A stretch of 64,000 nt of DNA from Caballeronia sordidicola (lineage in GTDB: Bacteria > Pseudomonadota > Gammaproteobacteria > Burkholderiales > Burkholderiaceae): assembly GCF_002220365.1 (NCBI RefSeq), contig NZ_MTHB01000209.1, positions 1 to 64,000 on the forward strand, written 5' to 3'. The notes below the pieces were generated by a model. It saw nothing but the letters and a program-made list of their open reading frames with translations, ran no database searches and was not told the DNA's origin. This document shows, one piece after another, positions 53,305-61,722 of the stretch (its first letter is position 1; each line of letters opens with the position of its first letter). The position numbers and the translations under genes are program-made.

Positions 53305-54585
53305 TTAAACCATGAACGTGGATACTGCGTGAATGATCAGACCAACCGCACCGCCCACCAGCGTGCCGTTCACCCGGATGAACTGCAAGTCGCGACCCAC
53401 GCTCAGCTCGACGTCGCGCACGAGCGTGGCGTCGTCCCAGTTGCGCACCGTGGCGGCAATATGCTTGGCAATGCCGTCGCGTAAATCCGGTGCCAGTGAC
53501 TTGAGCGCGTCGCGCATGTGCTCGTTGATCGATTCGCGCAACGCGGGATCGCTCCCCAGCGCGGCTGCGAACGACGCCGATGCGCCCGTCACCTTTTTGT
53601 GCAGCGTCGAATCTGCTTGCGCGAGATCGCGGCGCAGCCAGTCCTTGAATTCGTCCCACAGTCCGTTCACGTAGGTTCGCAATTCCGGGCGTTCGAGCCA
53701 TTCGCGCTTGTGTTGGTCGATACGCGCGCGGAACGCGGGGTCCGTCTTCAGGCGTTCGATGAACCCTTCCACCGTCCTGTCGAAGGCCTGACGGCGCTCA
53801 TGTTCCGGGTTTTCGCTGATGTCGTGCAGCCACTTGTTCGCGCCGCGCACCAGGCCGCCCGCGAACTTGTTGCCAAGGTCTTCCGCGCTCAGGCCTACAA
53901 ATCCGAGCATGCCGATTAATTTCGGATATTCCTCGCCGGCCACGTCCAGGATCTTGGCTGCGAGGATTGCCTGCACCTCCTCGCGATCAAGCCATTGGGC
54001 AAGTTCGCGCAAGCCTTCGTCGAGCAGCATTTGATGGCGTCCATCCGCCGTCAGCGTGGACAACAATCCGCCCACCGCGCCGGCCAGGTCGAATTGTTCG
54101 GCGCGGCGGCGCAGGGCTTCGTGGAGCATCGTTTTGACGCGTTCGTCGTCGACGAAATCGAGCATCTGGCCCGCCGCCGCGACCGCTTTTGCACCCAGCA
54201 GCGCCGCGTTCGCCGGTTCCGCCAGCCAGATCGCGAGGCGGCCGGCGGGATCGAAGGCGTTCACGCGGGCGACCAGTGCGTCGGTGCCGAGGAATTTGTC
54301 ACGGACGAATTCGGCGAGGTTATCAGCCACGCGCGCCTTGTTCGCCGGCAGGATGGCGGTGTGCGGGATCGGCAACCCGAGTGGGTGGCGGAACAGCGCG
54401 ACGACCGCGAACCAGTCGGCCAAGGCGCCGACCATCGCGGCTTCGGCGAAGGCCGAGACCCACGCCCAGGCGCCGGCGTCGTGCTGGCTCTTGGCGAGCA
54501 GAAATAGTGCGGCTGCCGCGACCAGCAGACCGGCGGCGAACCATTTCATCTTCTTGAGTGCGAGTGCTTTGTCCTGCGTTGCCAT
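53305..54585 (-). CDS. DUF445 inner-membrane protein (YjiN-like)
   Basis: A 426-residue DUF445 protein. One helix near the N-terminus (about 14-32) is followed by the family motif EAAMVGALADWFAVVALFRHPLGLPIPHTAI, a long helical domain (about 90-400), and a final hydrophobic segment VGGAVGLIIHAVSTFMV with the family motif IRVNGTLVGGAVGL. ATG at 54585 starts the conserved region; the frame is open upstream without homology. Function of the family is unknown. Single gene. Confidence 0.9.
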   Translation of the reverse strand: MATQDKALALKKMKWFAAGLLVAAAALFLLAKSQHDAGAWAWVSAFAEAAMVGALADWFAVVALFRHPLGLPIPHTAILPANKARVADNLAEFVRDKFLGTDALVARVNAFDPAGRLAIWLAEPANAALLGAKAVAAAGQMLDFVDDERVKTMLHEALRRRAEQFDLAGAVGGLLSTLTADGRHQMLLDEGLRELAQWLDREEVQAILAAKILDVAGEEYPKLIGMLGFVGLSAEDLGNKFAGGLVRGANKWLHDISENPEHERRQAFDRTVEGFIERLKTDPAFRARIDQHKREWLERPELRTYVNGLWDEFKDWLRRDLAQADSTLHKKVTGASASFAAALGSDPALRESINEHMRDALKSLAPDLRDGIAKHIAATVRNWDDATLVRDVELSVGRDLQFIRVNGTLVGGAVGLIIHAVSTFMV

Positions 54586-54688
54586 CTTGATCCAGAGGTT
54601 TCTTGGTGGAATAAGGCCGCAGCATACCAGTGACACCGAACCCAGGTGAATGCTGGGGAAGGGTTTGGGGGGTTCCGGCGGGGGCTGC

Positions 54689-55093
54689 TCAGAGTCCGTC
54701 GCGTTGAAGTTGCTGCAGTGCAACCATGGCGGCATCGGCGGATTCGATCGGCACGAAGATGTGATCGTGGTATGCCGCGGCGACCACGTTGCAACTGACG
54801 TTGGCTCGGCCGAGCGCGGTGGCGAAGGCTGCCGTCAGTCCAACCGCCTGAAGGTCCGAATGCACGGTCAGCGTGATCCACGCGGCGCGGAACAGCGGCG
54901 GGATACCTGCTCTCGACGCGTCACCCTCTTCCAAGATAATCGTCAGGCCTTCGCGTTCGCGGAACGTCGCGAGCGGGACGATATTTCCGAGGTCGTAGGT
55001 AAAAGGCACGGTTGCGTAGACGTAGACGCCCGGCTGGAGTTCGGGTGACATGGATGCAAGCAGCGTGTTCAGATCAGCGATGGGGTTGGTCAT
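54689..55093 (-). CDS. ACT-domain protein (DUF2241 type)
   Basis: A 134-residue protein with two ACT-like halves: LNTLLASMSPELQPGVYVYATVP (split by a turn) and WITLTVHSDLQAVGLTAAFATALGRANVSCNVVAAAYHDHIFVP. ACT proteins bind amino acids or other small ligands; this stand-alone type is of unknown function. Divergent from cynS, with 90 bases between the starts. Confidence 0.87.
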   Translation of the reverse strand: MTNPIADLNTLLASMSPELQPGVYVYATVPFTYDLGNIVPLATFREREGLTIILEEGDASRAGIPPLFRAAWITLTVHSDLQAVGLTAAFATALGRANVSCNVVAAAYHDHIFVPIESADAAMVALQQLQRDGL

Positions 55094-55183
55094 GGTTTGA
55101 GTTTCCCGCAGTATTTTTGTCCGCCAGCCAGCCGCGCGATTGGCCGATACACTCGCTTGAAACCACCCTCAAGGAGCACCCGA

Positions 55184-55633
55184 ATGATTTCAGATCGCAG
55201 CGAAGTGACTCGCTTGATTCTCGCCGCCAAGGTGAGCAAAGGGCTGAAATGGGCCGACGTGGCGGAGAAAGTCGGCTTGAGCAAGGAATGGGTAACGGCA
55301 GGCTGCCTGGGGCAGATGACGTTCTCCAAGGCACAGGCCGAAGTTGTCGGCACCATCTTCGATCTCTCCGATGAAGCCGTCGCCTGGCTGCAGATTGTGC
55401 CCTATAAAGGCTCACTGCCGACCGCCGTCCCGACCGATCCGTTGATCTATCGATGGTATGAAATAGTGAGCGTTTACGGGAGCACGATCAAGGAACTGAT
55501 CCACGAGGAATTCGGCGACGGGATCATGAGCGCAATCGATTTTTCGATGGATATCCAACGCGAACCCGATCCCAAAGGGGACCGGGTCAACGTGGTTTTA
55601 TCGGGCAAGTTCCTGCCGTACAAGAGTTACTGA
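55184..55633 (+). CDS. cynS: cyanase (cyanate hydratase)
   Basis: A 149-residue enzyme that converts cyanate and bicarbonate to ammonia and carbon dioxide. The catalytic trio is placed as in E. coli (R96, E99, S122) but shifted by six: Arg90 and Glu93 in YRWYEIVSVYG and Ser116 in GIMSAIDF. The N-terminal helical domain resembles a helix-turn-helix, as usual. ATG at 55184 has AAGGAG at 55171-55176; an upstream frame to 55097 is rejected. No carbonic anhydrase (cynT), transporter or cynR gene is adjacent. It converges on the uvrA-like gene with only six bases between stops. Confidence 0.96.
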   Translation: MISDRSEVTRLILAAKVSKGLKWADVAEKVGLSKEWVTAGCLGQMTFSKAQAEVVGTIFDLSDEAVAWLQIVPYKGSLPTAVPTDPLIYRWYEIVSVYGSTIKELIHEEFGDGIMSAIDFSMDIQREPDPKGDRVNVVLSGKFLPYKSY

Positions 55634-55649
55634 ACCGAGTTACTGAACC
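55624..55649. repeat. 13-bp tandem duplication at the cynS / uvrA-like junction
   Basis: GAGTTACTGAACC occurs twice in direct contact (55624-55636 and 55637-55649). The first copy contains the cynS stop TGA (55631-55633); the second contains the TAA stop of the minus-strand gene (55640-55642). A slippage duplication at the meeting point of two convergent genes. Confidence 0.85.
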
Positions 55650-58600
55650 GCCTCGGCCGGGATGGCCCCGCGCTCTAGCACCGGCCGCAGCGCGGCGCCC
55701 GTGTGACTGCGCGGATTCTTCGAGAGCGTGTCCGGATCGGTCGCGGCCACGATCGATCCGCCTTCCGTGCCGCCCTCCGGCCCGAGATCGATCACCCAGT
55801 CGGCTTCGGCGATCACATCAAGATCGTGCTCGATCACCACCACCGAATGCCCGCCATCGACCAGCCGATGCAGCACGCGAATCAGCTTCGCGACGTCCGC
55901 CATATGCAGGCCGACGGTGGGCTCATCGAGTACGTACAGCGTGTGCGGCGCCTTCTGCCCGCGTTTGCCGATATCGTCCCTTACCTTCGACAGCTCGGTC
56001 ACCAGCTTGATCCGTTGCGCTTCACCGCCTGACAACGTCGGCGATGGCTGCCCGAGCGTCAGATAACCCAGCCCCACGTCCTTCATCAGTTGCAACGGAT
56101 GCGAGATGCTTGTCATCGCGGAGAAGAACTCGACAGCCTCGTCAATCTCCATTGTCAGCACTTCGCCGATGTTCTTGCCGCGCCACGTCACCGCCAGCGT
56201 TTCCGGATTGAAGCGCTGACCGTGGCAGACGTCGCACGGTACTTTGACGTCGGGCAGGAAGCTCATCGCGATGGTACGCACGCCCTGGCCTTCGCAGGCC
56301 GGGCAGCGGCCGTCGCCGGTGTTGAACGAGAAGCGTGATGCCGTGTAACCCCGTGCACGGGATTCGAGTGTGTCAGCGAACAGCTTGCGGATGGTGTCCC
56401 ACATGCCAATATACGTCGCCGGACACGAGCGCGGCGTCTTGCCGATCGGCGTCTGGTCGACTTCCAGCACACGGTCGATGGTCTCGAACCCGGTCACCTC
56501 CGTGCACCCTTGCCAGCGATGCGCAACGTCGAACTTCACACGCGGCGCCTCGCGTGACAACACGCTCGAACGGTTGCGCGCGGGCATGTCGGCTTGCGCG
56601 GTCTTGCGTGCACGGCGAGTAGCCGGCGACGACAGAACCGAGCGGCCCACCGCATCCAGCAGATTGGTCATCAGCACGTCACGAGCGAGCGTGGATTTGC
56701 CGGAACCGCTCACGCCCGTGATGGCAATCAGGCGACCCAACGGCATGCTCGCGGTGACGTTGCGCAGGTTGTGCAGCGTCGCACCGTGAACCGTGAGCCA
56801 GTTCTCCGGCGTTGCGGCGCGCTTCGCGGTCGCGGTCTTTACATCACGACGCGCTTGCAACGGGTGCTGGATCGGGTTCGCCAGATACTGGCCCGTGAGC
56901 GAATCCGGCTGCGCCGCGAGATCGGCCACGCCGCCTTGCGCCACGACCGTACCGCCGCGCTTCCCCGCCCCCGGACCGATATCGATGATGTGATCCGCAC
57001 GGCGAATGGTGTCCTCGTCGTGCTCCACCACGACCAGCGTGTTGCCCTTGTCACCGAGTTTCTTCAGTGCATCCAGCAGGATCTTGTTGTCACGCGGGTG
57101 CAGACCGATGGTCGGCTCATCCAGCACATAACACACGCCCTGCAAGTTGCTGCCGAGTTGCGCGGCAAGGCGAATGCGCTGCGCTTCGCCGCCCGAGAGC
57201 GTGGGCGCCGCACGATCCAGGCTCAGATAACCAAGACCGACTTCTTCGAGGAACAGCAAACGCCCTTCGATTTCACTCACCACGTCGCGGGCGATATCCG
57301 CATCGCGGCCCTTGAGCTTCAGCTTCTTGATCCAGCCGCGCGTTGCGCCAACCGTCCAGCGGCCGACTTCCGTTATCGGCTGATCGCCGAACGTCACCGC
57401 CCGCGCGACTTCGTTCAGGCGCGTGCCGCTGCAATCCGGGCAAGGCTGGTCGCCGACGTCGTCCGGTTCCTGTTGCGCCGATGGAATCGTCTGCTCGCGG
57501 CCGCGGCCGTCGTCGGAGATCACGGTGTCGTCGTAGACTTCACGCTGTTCGCGCGTGAGCGTGACGCCAGTGCCCACGCAGGTGTTGCACCAGCCGTGCT
57601 TGCTGTTGTACGAGAACATGCGCGGATCAAGTTCGGGATAACTCGTGCCGCAGACCGGACATGCGCGTTTGGTCGAGAACACCCGTATCTCGCCAATGTG
57701 CTTCGTCCCCTTCTTTCCACCGTTCAACGCATCATGCAAGTCGTCAAGCGGGGCAAGCAAATGCATCACACCCTTGCCGAGTTCGAGCGTCTCCAGAAGC
57801 ATTGCTTTCAGCGTGGCTTCATCGTTCGCGCTGACAATCAGATCGCCAACCGGCAACTCGATGGTGTGCTCCTTGAAGCGATCGATCTTCGGCCACGGAT
57901 CGACGGAAAGGAATTCGCCGTCCACGCGCAAATGCGTATGTCCGCGTGTCTTCGCCCACTTCGCGAGATCCGTGTAAATGCCCTTGCGGTTCACCACGAG
58001 CGGTGCGAGCAAGCCGATATGCCGGCCTTTGAAATCCCGCATGATCTGCGCGACGATCGATTCGGGGCTTTGCGCCGTGACCGGTGCGCCGTCGTGGACG
58101 CAATGCTGGATGCCGAGCTTCACGTATAGAAGCCGCAGGAAATGCCAGACTTCGGACGTGGTCGCGACCGTGCTCTTACGGCCACCACGCGATAAACGCT
58201 GCTCGATGGCAACGGTCGGCGGAATGCCATAGACGGCGTCCACTTCGGGACGTCCGGCGGGCTGCACGATCGAACGCGCATACGCATTCAACGATTCCAG
58301 ATAACGGCGCTGACCTTCATGGAAGAGGATATCGAACGCTAATGTCGACTTGCCCGAGCCCGACACGCCCGTGATCACGTTGAACTTGCCGTGCGGGATA
58401 TCGACGTCGAGCGACTTCAGGTTGTGCTCGCGTGCGTTGACAATACGCACCACGTCTTCGCCCTGCAACGCGCGCCGCGCCGCCGCAATTTCCGCGGCCA
58501 GTTGCAGCGGAACGCCCGCTGCGCGCTTCTGCGCCGCGCCGGGCGCCATCGCCTCTTCGTAGTCGAGCAAGGCCTTGCCAGTATGCGATTGTTCGCATGC

Positions 58601-61477
58601 CGAAACATCGTCTGGCGTGCCGACACAAACCACCAGACCGCCCGCATCGCCGCCTTCGGGACCAAGATCGATGATCCAGTCGGCCGCGCGGATCACGTCG
58701 AGGTTGTGCTCGATCACGATCAGCGAATGCCCGCGTTCCAGCAGGCGTCTCAGCGCCTGCATCAGCTTGGCGATATCGTCGAAATGCAGGCCCGTCGTGG
58801 GCTCGTCGAACATGAACAAGCGGCCCGGCAGGTTGCCGCTCGCCTGTGCCGTTTCTGCCAGGAAACCCGCCAGCTTCAGGCGCTGCGCTTCGCCGCCCGA
58901 GAGCGTGGGAACCGGTTGCCCAAGCTTCACATATTCCAGCCCGACGTCGACAATCGGCTGCAACACACGCAGCACTTCCTTGTCTTTTGCAAAGCACGCA
59001 ACGGCTTCGCTCACGGTCAGGTCGAGTACATCCGCCACGCTGAGCGACTTGCCGTCGCGCTCGATCTGCACATCCAGGATTTCCGCCCGGTACCGCCGTC
59101 CATCGCAATCCGGGCAGCGCAAATAGACGTCGCTCAGGAACTGCATCTCGACGTGCTCGAAGCCCGAACCGCCGCAAGTCGGGCAACGGCCATCGCCGGA
59201 ATTGAAGCTGAACATGCCTGCGCTATAACCACGTTGAGCGGCCAGCGGCGCCTTGGCAAACAGCTTGCGAATCTCGTCGAACGCACCCACATAACTCGCG
59301 GGATTCGAACGCGCCGTGCGCCCGATCGGCGATTGATCGACGAAGATCACTTCGCTCAAGGCATCGGCGCCCTTCAACGCGCGGAATGCACCGGGCGATT
59401 CTGTCGCCTTGCCAAAATGACGCTGCAACGCGGGCGCGAGCACGTCCTGGATCAGCGTCGATTTACCCGACCCCGACACGCCCGTCACGCACACCAGCCG
59501 TTGCAACGGGATCTCGACGGTGACGTCGCGCAAATTGTGTTCGGTCGCGCCTTCGAGCACGAGCCGCGGCGTCTTCGCATCGACCGCGCGGCGCTGCCAG
59601 TTGGACGCATGCGCCACATGCTTGCGGCCGCCAAGGTAGGCGCCGGTCAGCGTATCGCCATGCTCGATTTCATTCGGCGGCCCGTCATAGACAATCTCGC
59701 CGCCGCGCTCGCCCGGTCCCGGACCCATATCGATGAGACGATCCGCCGCGAGCATCACCGACGGGTCATGCTCCACCACGACCAGTGTATTGCCCGCGTC
59801 GCGCAAGCGGTGCATGGCTTCGACAATGCGATTCAGGTCACGCGGATGCAAGCCGATACTCGGTTCATCGAGCACGAACAACGTGTTCACCAGGGACGTA
59901 CCGAGCGCGGTCGTCAGGTTGATCCGCTGCACTTCGCCGCCCGACAGCGTACGGCTCTGGCGATCAAGCGTGAGGTAACCGAGGCCGACATCGCAGAGAT
60001 ATTTCAGGCGTGTGCGGACTTCGTTGTGCAGGAGCTTGAGGGCGTCGTCGAGCAGCGTGCTTGGCAACGTCAGCGAGTCGAAGAAACGACGAATGCGGTC
60101 GATAGGCATCAGCATCAGGTCGTGCAGCGTGAGGCCCGGCAGCGCTTCCAGTTGCGCACGCGTCCATTCCACGCCTGCCGGCAGGAAACGGTCGGCCGGC
60201 TTCAATACGGCGTCTGCTTGCTCCTTCGTGCCGAGACGCCACAACAGCGCTTCGGTCTTGAGGCGTGCGCCCTCGCATGTCGGACATTTCGTGTAGCTGC
60301 GATATTTCGACAGCAGCACGCGAATGTGCATCTTGTACGCTTTCGATTCGAGGTAATCGAAGAAACGCTGCACGCCATACCATTGGTTTTGCCACTTGCC
60401 GGACCAGTCGGGCGACCCGTTGATCACCCAGTCGCGTTCCTTCCGCGTGAGTTCACTCCAGGGCACACCCAGACGGATACCCGCTTTCGCGCCGTAGCGC
60501 AGCAGGTCGTCCTGATTCTCTTTCCATGCGGGCGTTTGCAGCGTCTTGACCGCGCCGCCGCGCAGCGTCTTGCGCTCGTCCGGTATCACGAGGCCGAGAT
60601 CAACGCCGATCACCCGGCCAAAGCCGCGACACGTTTCGCATGCGCCATACGCCGAGTTGAACGAGAACAATGCGGGTTGCGGATCGGCGTAGCGGATGTC
60701 GCTTTCGGGGCTGTGCAGGCCGGTGGAGAAGCGCCAAGCGGGGACGTCCACGGGCTTGTCCGCATCGTCCGCGCCCGGCTCCGGCAGCAGGTAGACATTC
60801 ACGCGGCCCGTGCCGCGCAGCAAAGCACCTTCAATGGCCTCCAGCGCCCGTGACCGCTCGGTCTTCTGCAAGCGGAACCGGTCTGCGACCACATCGAGCA
60901 TTTGGCGGCCATCCACGTGCCGCTTTGCCTGCACACGCGTGTAGCCGCTGGCGGAAAGCCACTGTGCGACTTCGTCGTCACTGGCGGACTCGGGCAGTTC
61001 CACCGGGAACGTGATCGCGATCCGCGGATCATTCGCCTTCGTGCGCTCGAGCAATTCGACGTAGATGGTCTCCGGCGTATCGTGCCGGACCTGATGCGAG
61101 GTCTTTTTATCGAAGAGCTCGGCGGCGCGCGCGTAGAACAACTTCAGGTGATCATTCAGCTCGGTCATCGTGCCGACGGTCGAGCGCGAACTGCGCACCG
61201 GATTGGTCTGGTCGATGGCGATTGCCGGCGGCACACCGTCCACGCGATCCACCTGCGGACGGTCCATCCGGTCGAGGAATTGCCGCGCATAAGCGCTGAA
61301 CGTTTCAACGTAGCGACGCTGGCCCTCGGCGTAGAGCGTATCGAACACGAGGCTCGATTTGCCCGAGCCCGAAGGGCCGGTCACCACGGTCATCTGACCC
61401 GTGTAAAGGTCCAGATCGATGTTCTTAAGGTTGTGCTGGCGAGCGCCGCGAATGCGGATTGCGTTGTTGGATGCCAA
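55640..61477 (-). CDS. uvrA: double-length UvrA-like excinuclease ATPase (tandem UvrA fusion)
   Basis: A 1945-residue protein made of two complete UvrA modules (about 1-990 and 1010-1945), about twice normal length. Four P-loops are seen: GPSGSGKSS (near 34-42) and three GVSGSGKST (near 672, 1040 and 1587), each with an LSGGE(A/V)QR signature (near 510, 859, 1426, 1814). Zinc-type pairs appear as CPTCGGSG/CPDCDG and CPACEGQG/CDVCHG. Module 1 lacks the Cys pair usually after LFYAR. UvrA works as a dimer in damage recognition, so this may be an intramolecular dimer. TTG start with AGGAA upstream; LexA box upstream. A canonical uvrA may exist elsewhere. Confidence 0.93.
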   Translation of the reverse strand: MASNNAIRIRGARQHNLKNIDLDLYTGQMTVVTGPSGSGKSSLVFDTLYAEGQRRYVETFSAYARQFLDRMDRPQVDRVDGVPPAIAIDQTNPVRSSRSTVGTMTELNDHLKLFYARAAELFDKKTSHQVRHDTPETIYVELLERTKANDPRIAITFPVELPESASDDEVAQWLSASGYTRVQAKRHVDGRQMLDVVADRFRLQKTERSRALEAIEGALLRGTGRVNVYLLPEPGADDADKPVDVPAWRFSTGLHSPESDIRYADPQPALFSFNSAYGACETCRGFGRVIGVDLGLVIPDERKTLRGGAVKTLQTPAWKENQDDLLRYGAKAGIRLGVPWSELTRKERDWVINGSPDWSGKWQNQWYGVQRFFDYLESKAYKMHIRVLLSKYRSYTKCPTCEGARLKTEALLWRLGTKEQADAVLKPADRFLPAGVEWTRAQLEALPGLTLHDLMLMPIDRIRRFFDSLTLPSTLLDDALKLLHNEVRTRLKYLCDVGLGYLTLDRQSRTLSGGEVQRINLTTALGTSLVNTLFVLDEPSIGLHPRDLNRIVEAMHRLRDAGNTLVVVEHDPSVMLAADRLIDMGPGPGERGGEIVYDGPPNEIEHGDTLTGAYLGGRKHVAHASNWQRRAVDAKTPRLVLEGATEHNLRDVTVEIPLQRLVCVTGVSGSGKSTLIQDVLAPALQRHFGKATESPGAFRALKGADALSEVIFVDQSPIGRTARSNPASYVGAFDEIRKLFAKAPLAAQRGYSAGMFSFNSGDGRCPTCGGSGFEHVEMQFLSDVYLRCPDCDGRRYRAEILDVQIERDGKSLSVADVLDLTVSEAVACFAKDKEVLRVLQPIVDVGLEYVKLGQPVPTLSGGEAQRLKLAGFLAETAQASGNLPGRLFMFDEPTTGLHFDDIAKLMQALRRLLERGHSLIVIEHNLDVIRAADWIIDLGPEGGDAGGLVVCVGTPDDVSACEQSHTGKALLDYEEAMAPGAAQKRAAGVPLQLAAEIAAARRALQGEDVVRIVNAREHNLKSLDVDIPHGKFNVITGVSGSGKSTLAFDILFHEGQRRYLESLNAYARSIVQPAGRPEVDAVYGIPPTVAIEQRLSRGGRKSTVATTSEVWHFLRLLYVKLGIQHCVHDGAPVTAQSPESIVAQIMRDFKGRHIGLLAPLVVNRKGIYTDLAKWAKTRGHTHLRVDGEFLSVDPWPKIDRFKEHTIELPVGDLIVSANDEATLKAMLLETLELGKGVMHLLAPLDDLHDALNGGKKGTKHIGEIRVFSTKRACPVCGTSYPELDPRMFSYNSKHGWCNTCVGTGVTLTREQREVYDDTVISDDGRGREQTIPSAQQEPDDVGDQPCPDCSGTRLNEVARAVTFGDQPITEVGRWTVGATRGWIKKLKLKGRDADIARDVVSEIEGRLLFLEEVGLGYLSLDRAAPTLSGGEAQRIRLAAQLGSNLQGVCYVLDEPTIGLHPRDNKILLDALKKLGDKGNTLVVVEHDEDTIRRADHIIDIGPGAGKRGGTVVAQGGVADLAAQPDSLTGQYLANPIQHPLQARRDVKTATAKRAATPENWLTVHGATLHNLRNVTASMPLGRLIAITGVSGSGKSTLARDVLMTNLLDAVGRSVLSSPATRRARKTAQADMPARNRSSVLSREAPRVKFDVAHRWQGCTEVTGFETIDRVLEVDQTPIGKTPRSCPATYIGMWDTIRKLFADTLESRARGYTASRFSFNTGDGRCPACEGQGVRTIAMSFLPDVKVPCDVCHGQRFNPETLAVTWRGKNIGEVLTMEIDEAVEFFSAMTSISHPLQLMKDVGLGYLTLGQPSPTLSGGEAQRIKLVTELSKVRDDIGKRGQKAPHTLYVLDEPTVGLHMADVAKLIRVLHRLVDGGHSVVVIEHDLDVIAEADWVIDLGPEGGTEGGSIVAATDPDTLSKNPRSHTGAALRPVLERGAIPAEAVQ

Positions 61478-61595
61478 TTTTTCCTAACCGGTTCAATGAG
61501 TTAGATCGTCCGCCAGTGCGCCTGGGCGAAGCGCGGCTCGCGCTGGGGAGCCGCCGTTCGACACGCATTAGCGAGATAACGGCCGATGAAGCCGA

Positions 61596-61615
61596 CACTG
61601 TACACCCATACAGTA
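61596..61615 (-). promoter_or_regulatory. LexA (SOS) box of the uvrA-like gene
   Basis: The 20-mer centred on CTGT-N8-ACAG (CTGT 61598-61601, ACAG 61610-61613) agrees with the LexA consensus TACTGTATATATATACAGTA at 15 of 20 bases. It lies about 120 bases upstream of the TTG start. On the minus strand CTGTCG and TACAGT, 17 bases apart, could be the -35 and -10, so the box would overlap the promoter. SOS induction of the gene is inferred. Confidence 0.75.
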
Positions 61616-61722
61616 TTTTCGACAGGGCCTGGGTCGGAAAATGGTCACGGCCACACAAAACGTGCTACGGCACATATGACCTTCTTTTGATCGTTCTCCA
61701 CAACCAAATCCAGGCGCGCCGC

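Noticed and set aside
56594..58129. 511-codon open frame antisense to the uvrA-like gene
   Set aside because: Same reason: a shadow of the high-GC third-position bias, with no recognisable domain.
58391..60853. 820-codon open frame on the plus strand inside the uvrA-like gene
   Set aside because: It lies wholly antisense to a strongly supported UvrA double module; long antisense frames are expected in GC-rich codon-biased genes, and its product shows no family pattern.
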